Shown: positions 48,159 to 62,807 of the stretch, piece by piece
Layout: every line of letters begins with the position of its first letter
How positions within the stretch are numbered: the first letter of the stretch is position 1
Source of the DNA: Dioszegia crocea
Taxonomy: Eukaryota > Basidiomycota > Tremellomycetes > Tremellales > Bulleribasidiaceae
Reading direction: 5' to 3'
Length of the DNA stretch: 64,000 nucleotides
Assembly (NCBI GenBank): GCA_001600615.1
Contig: BCKK01000001.1
Location: forward strand, 2,023,082 to 2,087,081
Translations under genes and position numbers: made by a program
The notes under the pieces: generated by a model
Told to the model about the DNA's origin: nothing
Seen by the model: the letters and a program-made list of their open reading frames with translations, nothing else
Database searches by the model: none

Positions 48159-48756
48159 TCTTCGGGGCTTGAAGTGTATATACATCAAGACGATGCATAC
48201 AGTATCTCTGCCAGTCGTAGTACTTGATCTCCGGATCAGGCGAACCTGGGCGCCGGCTCAGGGCTACTACAGCTGAGATCAGAGTGCGCGAGGAGCTGCT
48301 AGCTGAGCCGAACCCTGCCGAATCGCATACCTCGGGAAGGCTCGAGACGATTGCTCGCCGATTGGGATTTGTGGTACATCACTTTCTCTCTCTTATCGAC
48401 GACTCATCTACCTGCATTCTTTCCCAAAATGCAGCTCTTCCCTCAATGACCATGCCCATCAGGGTCATCAATGGTCCTCCCTTCTTCTCAAGAACGAAAA
48501 ACCCCTTGGGCGCTTGAGCGGTCGTTCCCTGACTCAAGGTGCCTCCTCCTTTGTTTCGTTCCCTTGTCCGATTTGGTTCGACTCAACAATGCGGCACCAA
48601 GTTTCCTCCATGATCGACTCGATACTGAGGGTGATGTACCAGGACTCTGATCTCTACAGCAGCTTCTATCTCACGCAGATAACAAGTCCGACCTCGATCC
48701 GATCCCTGTAAATCTACAAATCCCAGCCCCACGCCGCATCACCCCATCAGCAGAAG
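48159..48756. other. Interval between the tandem AlaRS copies
   Basis: 598 bp. It includes the 3' flank of copy 1 and the leader of copy 2. No presequence-like frame runs into copy 2: the short ATG frame at 48592-48711 stops before it. Confidence 0.5.
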
Positions 48757-52404
<3,648 letters not shown>

Positions 52405-52931
52405 TGGGGTCATCCCTCGGCCGGCGACATGCATCATGCACACGAGCACTATACGCTCCCATTACTCCGGATAAGAGAGCGCCATGTCACGCCCCAGCCA
52501 AAAGTCAAAGTCGAAGCGGTGTGACGCGATCTGATCGGGTTTCGGCGTCAAAAGTGGCGTTTCAGATTGTGAAACGGGGTCAACCTCTAGATCGTGTGTG
52601 TTTAGTTGAAGTGGATAAGCTCAAGGCCGAGCGCGTCGGGAGTCGGGAGTACTTTTCGTGTGTGCATCCAAAGGAGGGGGACGACAAAATTTCGGGAGCC
52701 GATGAGGTAGACAGGGACAAGAGCACCGCTTCGACCCCCATCTTTTCGCCTGTTGTCCCTATCCATCACCGTATTCCCCCCTCCTTCTCACTTCGTATCA
52801 TCACATTCATTCATACCTCACAGTCTTTACTTATCTAGAACCCATCCATCGTCAACTCCTCCACTGAATAGTGAGTATGACCCGAGATTCACTATTGCCC
52901 TTCAGCACTGACGCGTCCAGATCATCCAAAA
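52405..52931. other. Intergenic, promoter of the CPL1-like gene
   Basis: A GTG/ATG frame (52401-52838) has no recognisable motif. The right half is C/T-rich, like a strong fungal leader. Confidence 0.4.
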
Positions 52932-54020
52932 ATGCGATTCTTTGCCCTCGTCGCTCTCCTCCCTCTCGCTTTCTCCCTCACCACTCTCGCCCCACGCGCC
53001 GAGATCGACTCACCTGCCACACTTGCTCGTGTCGCAGAATCCAAAGTCGAGACCTTCAGCAATGCCCGCGGAGCTGCCATCACCTGCGACAACTACGCGA
53101 CGCGAAAGGCGAACTGCCAGTGCCGTGATGGCTTGATGAAGCCCATTGGCTACAAGGCCGGAGGTCAGCAGCCCAAAGACAACTGCCAATGTGGTGACAG
53201 CAAGAACTCGGTTCCGTACTACAACGCCAAGGGTTGGTTGATATGCAGTTGCCCCCTGGCCGACAACGACCAGATCGCGGGTAACGACCAATGTAAGTGA
53301 TGTCGAATATCGAGGGGATTGATCCGAAAGCTGATGATATCAGACTACAATTACGATACCAACCGATGTGTCTGCGAGGTCAGTTTCCTTCCGTTCAAAT
53401 AAAGGAAACACCACTGACGCGACCAGTCGAGCTGCACCGAAATTAGGAAGCACGAAGTACTCACCTGTGTCGTCCCCGGCCCCGAACCAAGTCCCAAGAC
53501 CGGCGGTAAAGCTCGCCGATCCCTGAACGTCGCCCTTGAGCAACGTCGCCTCCACGCCGAGTCCCGCGCTGTCGAGGTCACCCTTCAGTGCAAGGCGTCC
53601 GAGAAGGCTTGCCAAGCCAACGACCAGTGGTCTTGTGTTGAGTGAGTCCCTGTCTAGATCAGCCTAGACGAGTACTGACGAATGTAGGGTCATGAGCAGC
53701 CTGGCCACCTGTGGCGGATGCGCCGGCGAGGCAATTGGTGAGTAGCCTTAATCTCCACTGGTATCTTATGCTGACTCTTAGATTGCGGATCCCTCCCCAA
53801 TGTCAGCGAGGTCCACTGTGCTGCTGGCCAATGCGTGATTGGTAAGTCTTGACTTCTCGTCTAGCGTGTGCAAGCTAAACCCACAGACTCCTGCGCCCGA
53901 GGTTTCAAACTCACCAGCCCCATTGCCGCCGACGGAACCTCCACGACCCAGGCCCGCACTTGCCAAGCCATCCGCCGCGCCGGTATCTCAGGCATCTCCT
54001 TCCAAGGTCGGGGTCTTTGA
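52932..54020 (+). CDS. Secreted Cys-rich protein with CPL1-like domain
   Basis: Signal peptide MRFFALVALLPLAFSLTTLA, then Cys-rich segments: AITCDNYATRKANCQCRDGL, DNCQCGDSKNSVPYYN, WLICSCPLADND, NRCVCESSCTEIRK. A KARR site follows (possible Kex2 cleavage) in a less ordered stretch. The C-terminal domain is VMSSLATCGGCAGEAIDCGS, VSEVHCAAGQCVIDSCARGF and ends GISFQGRGL. The pattern 'CGGC...DC...VxxVxCxxGxCVIxSCxxGF' is the CPL1-like domain found in many basidiomycete secreted proteins; in Cryptococcus, CPL1 is a secreted factor linked to host interaction. Six exons with typical short introns. Role here: extracellular or wall-associated, otherwise unknown. Nothing indicates a toxin. Confidence 0.85.
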
Positions 54021-54390
54021 TGGGCGGTTTCTCAATTAGATGTCGTTGTCAGGGGGTTTCGTGATATGGACACTAGTGCTTCGACAAGCTTCGCTCTCCA
54101 ATTCTCCCACATTCCTTATAGTCCTATCCCATATTCTTATCCCTTTTTCATGTCGGCCTCAGCTAGCTGTCTCCTCCGACATGTATAGATGTATTGTGGC
54201 GTAGATGTCAAGCATGCAGTCTGAGCAAAGGTATGGTCAATTGGGACACCACAAGGTGGAAACGCCGGAAACTCCCGACTGGCGCAGCGGAAGTAATTTG
54301 TCTCCTGCCTGTTCGCTCCGATCAATCTCTGAGCCAATACCAGCGAGCTCAATACTAAAAACCCACATCTAACCCATAATTCAGCCCACA
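54021..54390. other. Intergenic, QCR6 promoter
   Basis: 370 bp with no supported gene; 3' flank of the CPL1-like gene and upstream region of QCR6. Confidence 0.45.
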
Positions 54391-55253
54391 ATGTCCAACG
54401 ACGCAGCGGCACAGCAGACCGAGGAGGTACAGGCAGGATCTGGATCGCTGCTCTCGAGCTTCGTCTCGTTTTTCGTGCCAACGTAGGTATCGAGTTCCGC
54501 TCCGCTTTTTGGTCGGATGCGCTGTTCTGGCAGCATCATCCCAACTGGAGGGATATGAAAAGCTCGATCGGCGTTCCAGGGGAATTGGGGAAGAGTCTCT
54601 TGGACAAAGCGGAGGGAGGAGATGTCGATCTGGATGATATGGGGGGCACGAGCTGATCTGGACAGAGCACACGCTGAGGAACCGAAGCAAGTAGGAAACG
54701 ACGACAGCGAGGAGCAGGAAGAAGAGGAGGAGAAGGAGGACGCACCTGAGGAGGAAGAGGAAGAGGAGGAGGAGCCAGAAGATGTGAGTCTGCTTGTCCC
54801 CAATACCGATCCGAAGAGTTGCGGCGGGACGGCGGAATAGCCTAACATCTTTGTGTGTATACCTTGCTGATCGGACAGATCGCTCCTGCTATCCGACAAG
54901 AATGTGAGGAGACTCAGTGCGTCGCCCCGGCCAAGCACTTCAAGCACTGTTCCGAGAAGATTGAGGGTGGTAAGGGATGGGAAGGAGAGGACTGCGTTGA
55001 GGAGCTGTTCCACTTGATGCACTGCGTCGATGTGAGTTTACATTTCCCTTTTCCGAGACTTTTTTCTCATCGCTCGATGATCCTTCTGAATTGGTTGCGA
55101 GAGTGGAAGGAGATGAAGGCTGTGCCGAGGGATCTTCGGAGCGCGCGTGTGGAGGTCATGATGGTGTGAAGGATCGTGTTAAGGGGTGAAAGATGAGATG
55201 CTGATCAAATTTAGGCCTGCGCCGCACCAAGGCTTTTCAAGAAGCTCGCTTAG
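54391..55253 (+). CDS. QCR6: Cytochrome bc1 complex hinge subunit (QCR6/UQCRH)
   Basis: The hinge protein sits on the intermembrane side of complex III and helps cytochrome c1 meet cytochrome c. Four exons. MSNDAAAQQTEEVQAGSGSL with SFVSFFVPT is followed, after a ~180-nt intron (long for this window), by a very acidic Glu/Asp tract and then DIAPAIRQECEETQCVAPAK, HFKHCSEKIEGGKGWEGEDC, VEELFHLMHCVDACAAPRLF and KKLA. The four Cys in the C-x-HC/C-x-HC spacing and the ending CAAPRLFKKL are diagnostic. Two late introns split HCVD/A. The last exon is just 39 nt. Confidence 0.93.
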
Positions 55254-55492
55254 ATCAGAGGGGGAGATAGCCTACGATGCATGTGTAGCGGATTGCAAAG
55301 TTGACCGTAAAGGCTACACCGTACATGCGGATAGCCACCTGGACGGATAGTGAAGCCGGTCGATAAACCCTTGTCTAAGATGCTGTGGCTGGCTGATCTA
55401 CCTTCCGGGGCAAGATCGCGTGATGCCGAGTGCTAGGTCTGCATCCTCAACGTCGCCGACCTTACTATGATCCTGTGACTACACTACAACAT

Positions 55493-57906
55493 CTACTCGA
55501 CAGGCATCCTCTCCAGCCGATCCTTCAACCCCTCCCAGATTTCCGACACAACCCCACTTGCCTCTCTTTCCAGTTGAGCAAAGTCCCTCCACCCTAATGT
55601 CGCCTGAGCAGCTTGTCGACTGTGGAATACCACTGATAATTCATGCCACATGCACGCACGGATGAAGACCCGGCGAGAGAGCAGGGTTGTAATTTGGGAA
55701 TTATCCTGCTCATTGCCTATTTGCGTTAGCGGAATATTCCTGGAGGCCTAAGGTGATGACTCACCCGAAACCAGCTTATCTACTTCGACTTCCCAATTTG
55801 GTTTCAAGGCTGCTCGTAGACTTTCGACCTTCTTACTTCGGACTTCAACTTTCTTACGTAGGGCGTCGACTGTGTCCTTCGAGAATTCTGCACGTCAGTT
55901 GTGGTCCACAACTCAGGTCAAAGATCGACTCACTGTAGTGTCGGATGAAAAGGTCGCGAAAAGCTACATAGAGATCACGCTGACCCTTGAGCGCCTCGAC
56001 GCTGTCCAGGAGTATTGCCGTAGCCTTGCCCAATCAGCACACCACATATCATCCCAGACCGACGCCACAGACTCACCCTCTTCTCCCCTTCCTCAGCTAC
56101 CCTCGTCCAAGCCTCTGCGACTTCTCCGAGACCCCTACCCACTCCATCACATAATGAGCATCTACCCGCCGCAGCCCCACTTCCTGCACGATAGCAGCAC
56201 CTCGGCATTTCTTCCCCGACCGTATGTAATCCCAGGGCGAATCGGCTGGAATCAGCCGAAGAAGCCAACAATCTCCCAAGACTCCTTTCGGCCAGAACGA
56301 CCAATTTCTGATAACTCCCCATGAGTGCAGGTAGGTGGTCGCGCAGTATTCCAAGCTTCTCGTCCAGGTCGGCAGGGATGTTCATCTCTTCCGCTCTTGA
56401 CAGGCGTTTATTGGCTGATTCTTCCTCGGTGGAGACTTTGACGCGTTTGCGCCAGGCCTCGAAGTTCGGTTCGGTAAGGAACACATTTAGCGCACCGTCT
56501 TCCCGCAGTATCGGATGGTTCACTATCATGCCGAGGAAACGCTGGAGACCTTTCCTATTGACTTCAGCCAATGGATCAAGAAGGATGAGCAGAAGATGGC
56601 TCACCGCCGTTGCTCAAGGAACATCGCATCGGGGCTCATCTTCTTTGGCGGGAGCGAGGGCAGTATCCGGAAAGGCTGCGCAATCAGCAGACGCCCAACA
56701 CGTTGGAATCACTCGTCCTGACTCACATAGCGCCGCAACATACAGTCGAGCAACCACACAAAGTCCGAATAACGCCGCGATACCGTCTCGCCGCCTCGTT
56801 TCTAGCCCAGTCAGCTTTGGCTTGTGTAGCGCCACAGTCAGTGGGGAACCAAAAGACCCACATCCGATGTCATCTTGTACTTCTGCAAGAACCACCCCTC
56901 CTTCTCCTTGATCAACTCCACATCGACCTTCTCCAATCGCTTCCAGTAACCCCTCTCCGCCTCAGCTTCAGGATTTGCCGCATCTCCATTCAGAGCGCTA
57001 CCTGTTGAGTATCCGCTAGCTTCTGGCGCATGTCCAGACTCGGCTGCACCATTTGTGAAGCCTGTGTCCGATTCAACGGCAGATTGTCGGGCCGGAGGTG
57101 GACGTGGAGCAGTGTCCCAAGGCGAGGCAGTAAGGAATGAGGGGGAGGCCATTGGCGGTTCAGGACGTATGATACTGGTAGACGTTGCCGATGCGGGGAT
57201 GGACAGTACAGGTAAGGACAGATTGGGTAGGGAGGAAACCAGACGTTCGATGGAGATGTCCGAGTCGTCCGAGTCGGTGGACTGGGCGAGGGCAACGAGC
57301 GCCAAAGCACAGATAAACTCCGGTCGGCCTAAGGAGGACTTGTCGCGAGCGGTCAGATTGATGATCTGCGAGATATCAGCGGCTGTGTCAAGGAGCGCTG
57401 GATGTCAAATATTCAGAAATGGACGTACCCTTTCGATAGTCGCGGCGGGGAGCTTGGACGTGGATAGCAAGCGATGCACGGACGATAATGAGACGTCCCC
57501 CGCTGGGGTGGTGTCCATTTGGTCAAGTAACGACAGATACAGTGCAGGCGGATCGGCTATTGTGTCAGACTCCCGACGAGAGATACCCCTAACAGGACTC
57601 GGGCGCGGCGGACCTACCAATCAGTCCATTCAGCCCACCGCCGTCGCCCGACCGTGCAGAATCTCCAACAATCCCACCACTTCCGCCGCCGTTGTTCACC
57701 TGCGTTATCGCATCTTCGCTATCTCGTCTAGGGGTCGCCGATCGCGTAGGGCTGGGCAGTCCAGACCAAGGATCAACATCGCCATAGCCTGCATTACCGG
57801 GATTAGGAGTCGAGGATGCCAACGGGTCGGGATAGGACGAAGAAGCGGAATTGAGGAAGGCAGATTGGGCGAGAGATGGATTGGTACGCCTAGGTGCGTT
57901 GAACAT
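55493..57906 (-). CDS. MVP1: Sorting nexin MVP1 (SNX8-like, PX-BAR)
   Basis: Mvp1 is a PX-BAR sorting nexin that forms membrane tubules for retrograde and vacuolar-sorting traffic at endosomes. Minus-strand exons give: MFNAPRRTNPSLAQSAFLNS (the conserved basic/NPSLAQ start), a Ser/Gly-rich stretch, an EH-like helical region (ALYLSLLDQMDTTPAGDVSL, VHRLLSTSKLPAATIERI, GRPEFICALALVALAQ), a long linker, then the PX domain (GYWKRLEKVDVELIKEKEGW, RRYSDFVWLLDCMLRRY, PPKK, GLQRFLGMIVNHPILREDGA, NVFLTEPNFEAWRKRVKVST) and the BAR helices to RVFIRACMWHELSVVFHSRQ, ending RMPVE. The RRYSDFVWLLDCM block carries the lipid-binding Arg. Around ten introns. It is divergent from the TBC gene (249 bp). Confidence 0.9.
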
Positions 57907-58155
57907 GGTGCTTCTTGACAAGCTACCACTCTGGTATCGGACTGAATGGGGTGAATAGATGGATGTGCTCGGACGAGGTATTGAAGGTGACTCTGAAACG
58001 CCACTCTCGGACATCTGATCCGGATATCGCACAGTGCATTTCCTTCAACACGTCATCGTCAGCTGAAATCCGGGTGAGGAATGCGGCGGTACTCCAGCTA
58101 TCTTGTTCGAGAGCACTTACCCACTCATTCGCCCCTCACCACCAACGCCGGGATC

Positions 58156-60085
58156 ATGGCATCACACAGAAAGGTCCAGCCAGTGGTATCATGGCTTGAA
58201 ATCCGTGAAAAAGTCGTCGAGCAAGCACTGGAGGATGGCGATTATGAGGCATTGCGGAGAATCTCAGCGTTGCCAGGAGGGTTTGGAGGTGAGGCCATAC
58301 GGCGAAGAGTTTGGTGAGCCAACTTCACAGAATACATCACTAACTCAAGCTCATCTCTATAGGCCAGTGCTATTACAAGTCGAGCGGTTCTGCGGCTGCG
58401 CCTCAACATTGGAGGAGACTCCAGCGGAAGCTAGGCCCGTTCACAAAGACGAAGCTCAAGTCGGACTGGACACCAACCGTTCTTTTGTGACCTATCCCTC
58501 AGGTCCGTTGAGACAATGACTACAGACTAAACGCAGTTTGTTTAGCTGACCTAATATGTAGGTATTCCACCCGAGAGGAAGCGAACTATGCAAGCAGACT
58601 TGAATGACCTTATCATCGGTGTGCTGAGGCATTACCCCGCACTGAGCTATTTCCAGGTGAGTCAACTCTGACAGCTTCTCTGCTTACAACGCACTCATAA
58701 GCTTATCGACAGGGCTACCACGACATTCTATCCGTCCTGTATCTGACATTTATTCCCCAACCGGCTCTTCAGCACAAGTCTCGACCGCCGTCCCGAGTCC
58801 ATTCGCGTGCTTCTTCAGCACACCACGAGAAGCTTCACAGCTCCTCATCCGACCCAGACACTCCTGTAGAAGCGCCAGAGCTTGAGGAGAAGGAAGTTTC
58901 GCGTGTCACGCCAGAATGGGAGACTCTTAGGCAGTGCGCCGGAGCTGTCTCTGTGTTGCGAGTTCGGGACGCTATGGGTAGCGGAATGGAAGGGATGATG
59001 GGGATGCTAAAGAACGTATCGGCAAGAGGATCATCGAAGTGTCCATCAAGCTGACGTCTCAGGCTACTGAAACGCATCCTAAAAGCTGCCGACCCAGAAC
59101 TTGCCGACTTCTCCGCGCGTATCTCCCCTGTTCCCACTCTCCCCTTCTTCGCCCTGTCCTGGATCCTCTGTTTGTTTTCACACAATGTCGACACCCTCGA
59201 GCCGGTTCAGCGGATGTTTGATTATCTGCTGGCTCGTAATCCCATCTCAGCAATCTACCTCGCTGTAGCTGTAAGTGTGACCTTGTTCAAATTTGACACT
59301 GAACTAATCCGCAGATCCTCATCGCAAAGAAGCCTCAGATGCTAAAGCTGGCGCAACAACTTGGGCCAGAAGCAGAAGACGATCCATCCCTTCTTCATCC
59401 GCTCTTCTCCCGCCTGCCACCTCTCTTCTCGGATACGCCAGACCNCCCTGANCCNCCCCCTGCCGATAAGCCATCGAAGCCAGACCTCGAAACGGACGAC
59501 TCGAACCCGTACCTCCCTCTCCCGCTCAGCGAGCTGTTTCAACTGGCTAACAAGCTGATGACGGAGCATCCCTGGGATGGCCCAGAAATCCGTGGTCAGG
59601 AAATCATGGGTTCAGGCAGCGTGGTCGTCAGCTATGAGTTGGAGATGGCGCCGCCACCCCCGCAGAGCTCGTCAGCGACGAAAGCAGTCGCAGGCGAGTG
59701 GACGCTATCGGACGCGCTGGCACTGATTGACAAAGAGGTGGTCAAACCGGGCATTGGAATGATGGATGATGACGAGGAGGAAGAGACGCCTAAGGAGAGG
59801 GTCAGACTACCGCGACGCCAACGACGAAGATGGCTTCTGCGCTTGAGTGCCAACCGTACCGGAAACGCCATAGCTGTTGGTGTTGTCGTGCTTGGGATTG
59901 GAATGGCGGTATTAGGTTTGAGGGCCGGAGCTCTACATGCGAGCTGGGGCAGATGGTGGGCTGTGGTTCTTGGCCACAGCTTGAACGGCAAGGGAGTGGG
60001 GCTGGGAGGCAGATTCGGGAATTTGGTGGATACAGCTGCTGAGGTAGTAGGCTATCTCAGACGCTGTCTGAAGGGTATTATGTAG
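58156..60085 (+). CDS. TBC-domain Rab GAP with C-terminal TM (TBC1D20/GYP8 type)
   Basis: TBC1D20 proteins are ER-anchored GAPs for Rab1/Ypt1-type GTPases. The TBC domain starts at VEQALEDGDYEALRRISALP, with RRRVWPVLLQV, the Arg finger in VGLDTNRSF, ERKRTMQADLNDLIIGVLRH and YPALSYFQGYHDILSVLYLT (the Gln finger in YFQGYHD). After a Ser-rich insert come KRILKAADPELADFSA, LPFFALSWILCLFSHNVDTL, FDYLLARNPISAIYLAVAIL. A TM (IAVGVVVLGIGMAVLGL) sits near the C-terminus, as in TBC1D20. Unresolved bases (59445, 59452, 59455) fall in a Pro-rich linker and do not break the frame. Start is the ATG of MASHRKVQPVV, the first in frame. Confidence 0.88.
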
Positions 60086-60419
60086 GCTGTGTTGATCAGT
60101 GATAGCTTGTGTGAATGTCTGTGATGCGATCCAGGCAGTCGAGTTCATAAAGGAAAGCCAAATCCCAAGACAGGTGATATGATCAATCGATCTGATCATA
60201 AGAGCGGATTCAAAGCGGATTGATTCAAGGATCGATCCGCAATCGATCCGCTGATCTGATCGCCTGATCTGCTCAAAGACCCGGACATTTACGGCGTTAT
60301 AGAAATGGGCTGAAGTGGGGAGCCGTCGCCACCCAGCGCGTCTTAGCTTGTCGCGAGTCTGTGGACCTGTGACTATACCATCCTACATACCCTACTCATC
60401 AGCCAACGCACCTACCAAC
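60086..60419. other. Intergenic with GATC-rich inverted repeat
   Basis: Contains a cluster of GATC and GCGGAT/ATCCGC words at 60177-60273 and the leader of the next gene. See the separate repeat entry. Confidence 0.5.
60177..60273. repeat. GATC/GCGGAT repeat with imperfect hairpin
   Basis: AGCGGATTGATT (60214-60225) and AATCGATCCGCT (60241-60252) are inverted copies with one mismatch, separated by 15 nt. Surrounding bases add several more GATC words. It lies in the TBC gene 3' flank and MTC1-like promoter. Confidence 0.7.
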
Positions 60420-62049
60420 ATGCCGCCTAAGGGGAAAAGGACCAAAGCCGAAGAGGCAGCCGACTTCCTCTCGAGTCTCGACGACTTCGATGTCCCCGCA
60501 ACCAGTCCCCCTGCACCCAACACAACCGAGGCTGCAACATCCAGCCAGATTCCTGCCCCCGCTGGACCTGCCGCTGCAGTGTCGGCTGCTTCAGCTGCCG
60601 AACCCCGCTCGAGCATAGACAGCAAGCGCAGCTTCAAAGCCGCGGCAGAAGCGCCATCAGCCTCAGGCTCACCCGCTCCGGCCGGAACGACAGAGCAGGA
60701 CGAGGAAGCGGCCAATGCGCTCGCGTTTCTCGAGGAGCAGATTAAGACTAAGCGTGCACCTCTTTCGGTTCCGGGACCAGGCTCACTGCGGGCGGGAAGC
60801 GGTCTATCGACATCGTCACCTCTGTCCGGACCGAGAGTGACCAAAGCTCCAGAAGTTGCGCCTTTGAATGAGCCAAGTACGAGCACTGCCGAAGCGGCAG
60901 GCGGGGGAGGTTGGGGCTCGTGGTGGTCTACTGCGACCACGGCAGTTCAGGCCGCTCAGAAGATCGCGGATGAAGGATACAAGAAGGTTAGGGCTGAAGG
61001 TGTCCAGGGATTGGAAGGGGTCAAGGTGGGAGGTGTGGACCTGGGGAGTCTGAAGAAGGGTGCGGAGGAGCGATTGAAAGGTATACAGGCTATACAGATA
61101 CAAGGACTGGACCTGGACAAGCTTCGTGAGTCCAGTAGGCGTTTGCATCGTCTCAGAGCTGACGCAAAAAGGTCAGGATCTGCTGCACAACACCCAATCA
61201 GCCCTCACTACATTGATGAACACCGTCGCGCCACCTATCTCCGAGCACGAGACTTTGGAGTTATGGCTCACACATCCGTTGATTGGTTATGCTGGGGTGG
61301 AGGGGGTGGTGTACCGGGCGTGGACGAGGATACTTGAGCAGACGGAAAGTGGAGAATTAGTGGTCGTGTGGAGCGCCCCGGACTCATCGGAGGGACTGGA
61401 AGAGCGTGGCATGTACCCCGTTGAGGGCTGGCAGGCGGGATGGGAATTGGCTCAGAAGGAAGTAACGGCCGTCAGAAGCAGAGAGGAGAAGAATCCTGTT
61501 GGGCGGGGGAAAGAGAACAACCGTAAGTCAGCATGTCGCGCACCTTGGGATCTCATTAACGACCCCCAGCCAATGTTCCAGTCACTACCATCCCCATCTT
61601 CCTGCACCTCCAACCTGTCCTTGCTCCTCTACCATTCGCCGAACCCCACCTTCTCCTCGATTCTGCAGCCACACCCGCTGCTTCATCATCTCCCAAATCA
61701 CGAAACCACCTTTACTTCATCGTTAGCTTACACGACCCCACCCACTCCATTCAATTCACAGCTACCACACAGCCCAGCCCTGCCGATTGGCTTGAGGTCG
61801 AGTATGAACGCAGTGATTGGGTTGAGGAGAGGTTGGTGGATGTCCTGAGGACCGGTGTGGAGATTGTCGCCCAGGACGTGAGTCAAGATGATAATGTGTA
61901 CGTGCGGCCAAAGCTGACGATGCTAGTACGTCGCGACGCGAATGGGGCTCAAGGCGAAGAAGGATTCGACCGGTGATGCTCCTGGTTCGGATGCGGCGGC
62001 TACTTCCACTTCTCCAGTGGCTGGTGCGAAGGAGCACAAGGAGGATTAG
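60420..62049 (+). CDS. MTC1-like protein (maintenance of telomere capping 1 family)
   Basis: MTC1-type fungal proteins are linked genetically to telomere capping; yeast Mtc1 associates with COPI-type vesicles, so a trafficking role is likely. Four exons: MPPKGKRTKAEEAADFLSSL and DDFDVP (short acidic/helical start), an Ala/Pro/Ser-rich stretch, ANALAFLEEQIKTKRAPL, then the family core GGGGWGSWWSTATTAVQAAQ, KIADEGYKKVRAE, LLHNTQSALTTLMNTVAPPI, SEHETLELWLTHPLIGYAGV, RAWTRILEQTESGELVVVW, PIFLHLQPV and LYFIVSLHDPTHSIQF. The GWGSWW and APPISEHETL blocks are what ties it to the family. The stop follows a Lys/Glu-rich end. Start is the first ATG after the leader. Confidence 0.75.
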
Positions 62050-62807
62050 GTTATCTTCCTCGCTTCTTCACGAAAGACGAGCGTCTATTGCAGCCAGAGT
62101 CTTGTACACTACTTTGAAATGCTGCGCTGTACACTGCCTGTATGCAGTTGTATATCCGAGAAGACAGTCGCGAGCAGAGTGGCGACCGCGTCGAAGTTGA
62201 CTTGACTAGTTTGAGCAACTAGCTTGCGGCCGCGGCCGTATTTTGCCACCATGACGTCAACCTGTTTCAACTCCACTTCAACGACGTATCCAGCTTTCCG
62301 TAAATACCATCAAGGTCCCTTCTGCATGACTCATGCATACCATCAAAGCACCGCCCACTTGAAGCCCTTTGACGACGCAGTCACAGTCAGTCCAGGGTAC
62401 CTTGTGCTAAAATTAATGGCTCTAGACTCAGTTGAGATGCGACCTAAACTGCGGGTCTCCGGGGGTCTCCCAACAGCTCCAACACGGGGTCGATCAGGCG
62501 ATTATGGAGGCCGAACTCCGACTTTCGAATGCGGTCTCCCGCTGGTTCCCCCGGGGGCTTTCAAACCGATCATACGCCGTGCCGTTTGCGGTATGGAGCT
62601 AGGGGTCCGGGCCCCAGAGTGACGGCGATAATTACCATACGGTGGTATCGTGACACGGTGATGTCTTGGACCTTGGCCGAAGTCTCAGCCTGGCCGAGGG
62701 GGATATAAAGACCACGGGGTGCAGTACGGTTGCCACCATCCATCCCACCACTACCGCTAGAACCATCTAAACCTACTACACATACATACCAGCCCACCCC
62801 AACAACA
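62050..62807. promoter_or_regulatory. Promoter region of the acetate transporter
   Basis: No supported gene in 758 bp. It holds CCGGGGG (62459-62465), the palindrome CCCCCGGGGG (62548-62557) and a TATA box near 62704. GC-rich boxes of this form fit the CreA/Mig1 (SYGGGG) consensus, which would suit carbon-source control; this is inference. Confidence 0.5.
62704..62709 (+). promoter_or_regulatory. TATA box of ATO gene
   Basis: TATAAA, 104 bp before the ATG at 62808, in a plausible position for a strongly regulated gene. Confidence 0.55.

Noticed and set aside
48505..48600. TTCGACT sequence resembling a tRNA T-loop
   Set aside because: The flanking bases do not pair as a T stem and no acceptor stem or anticodon arm could be folded.
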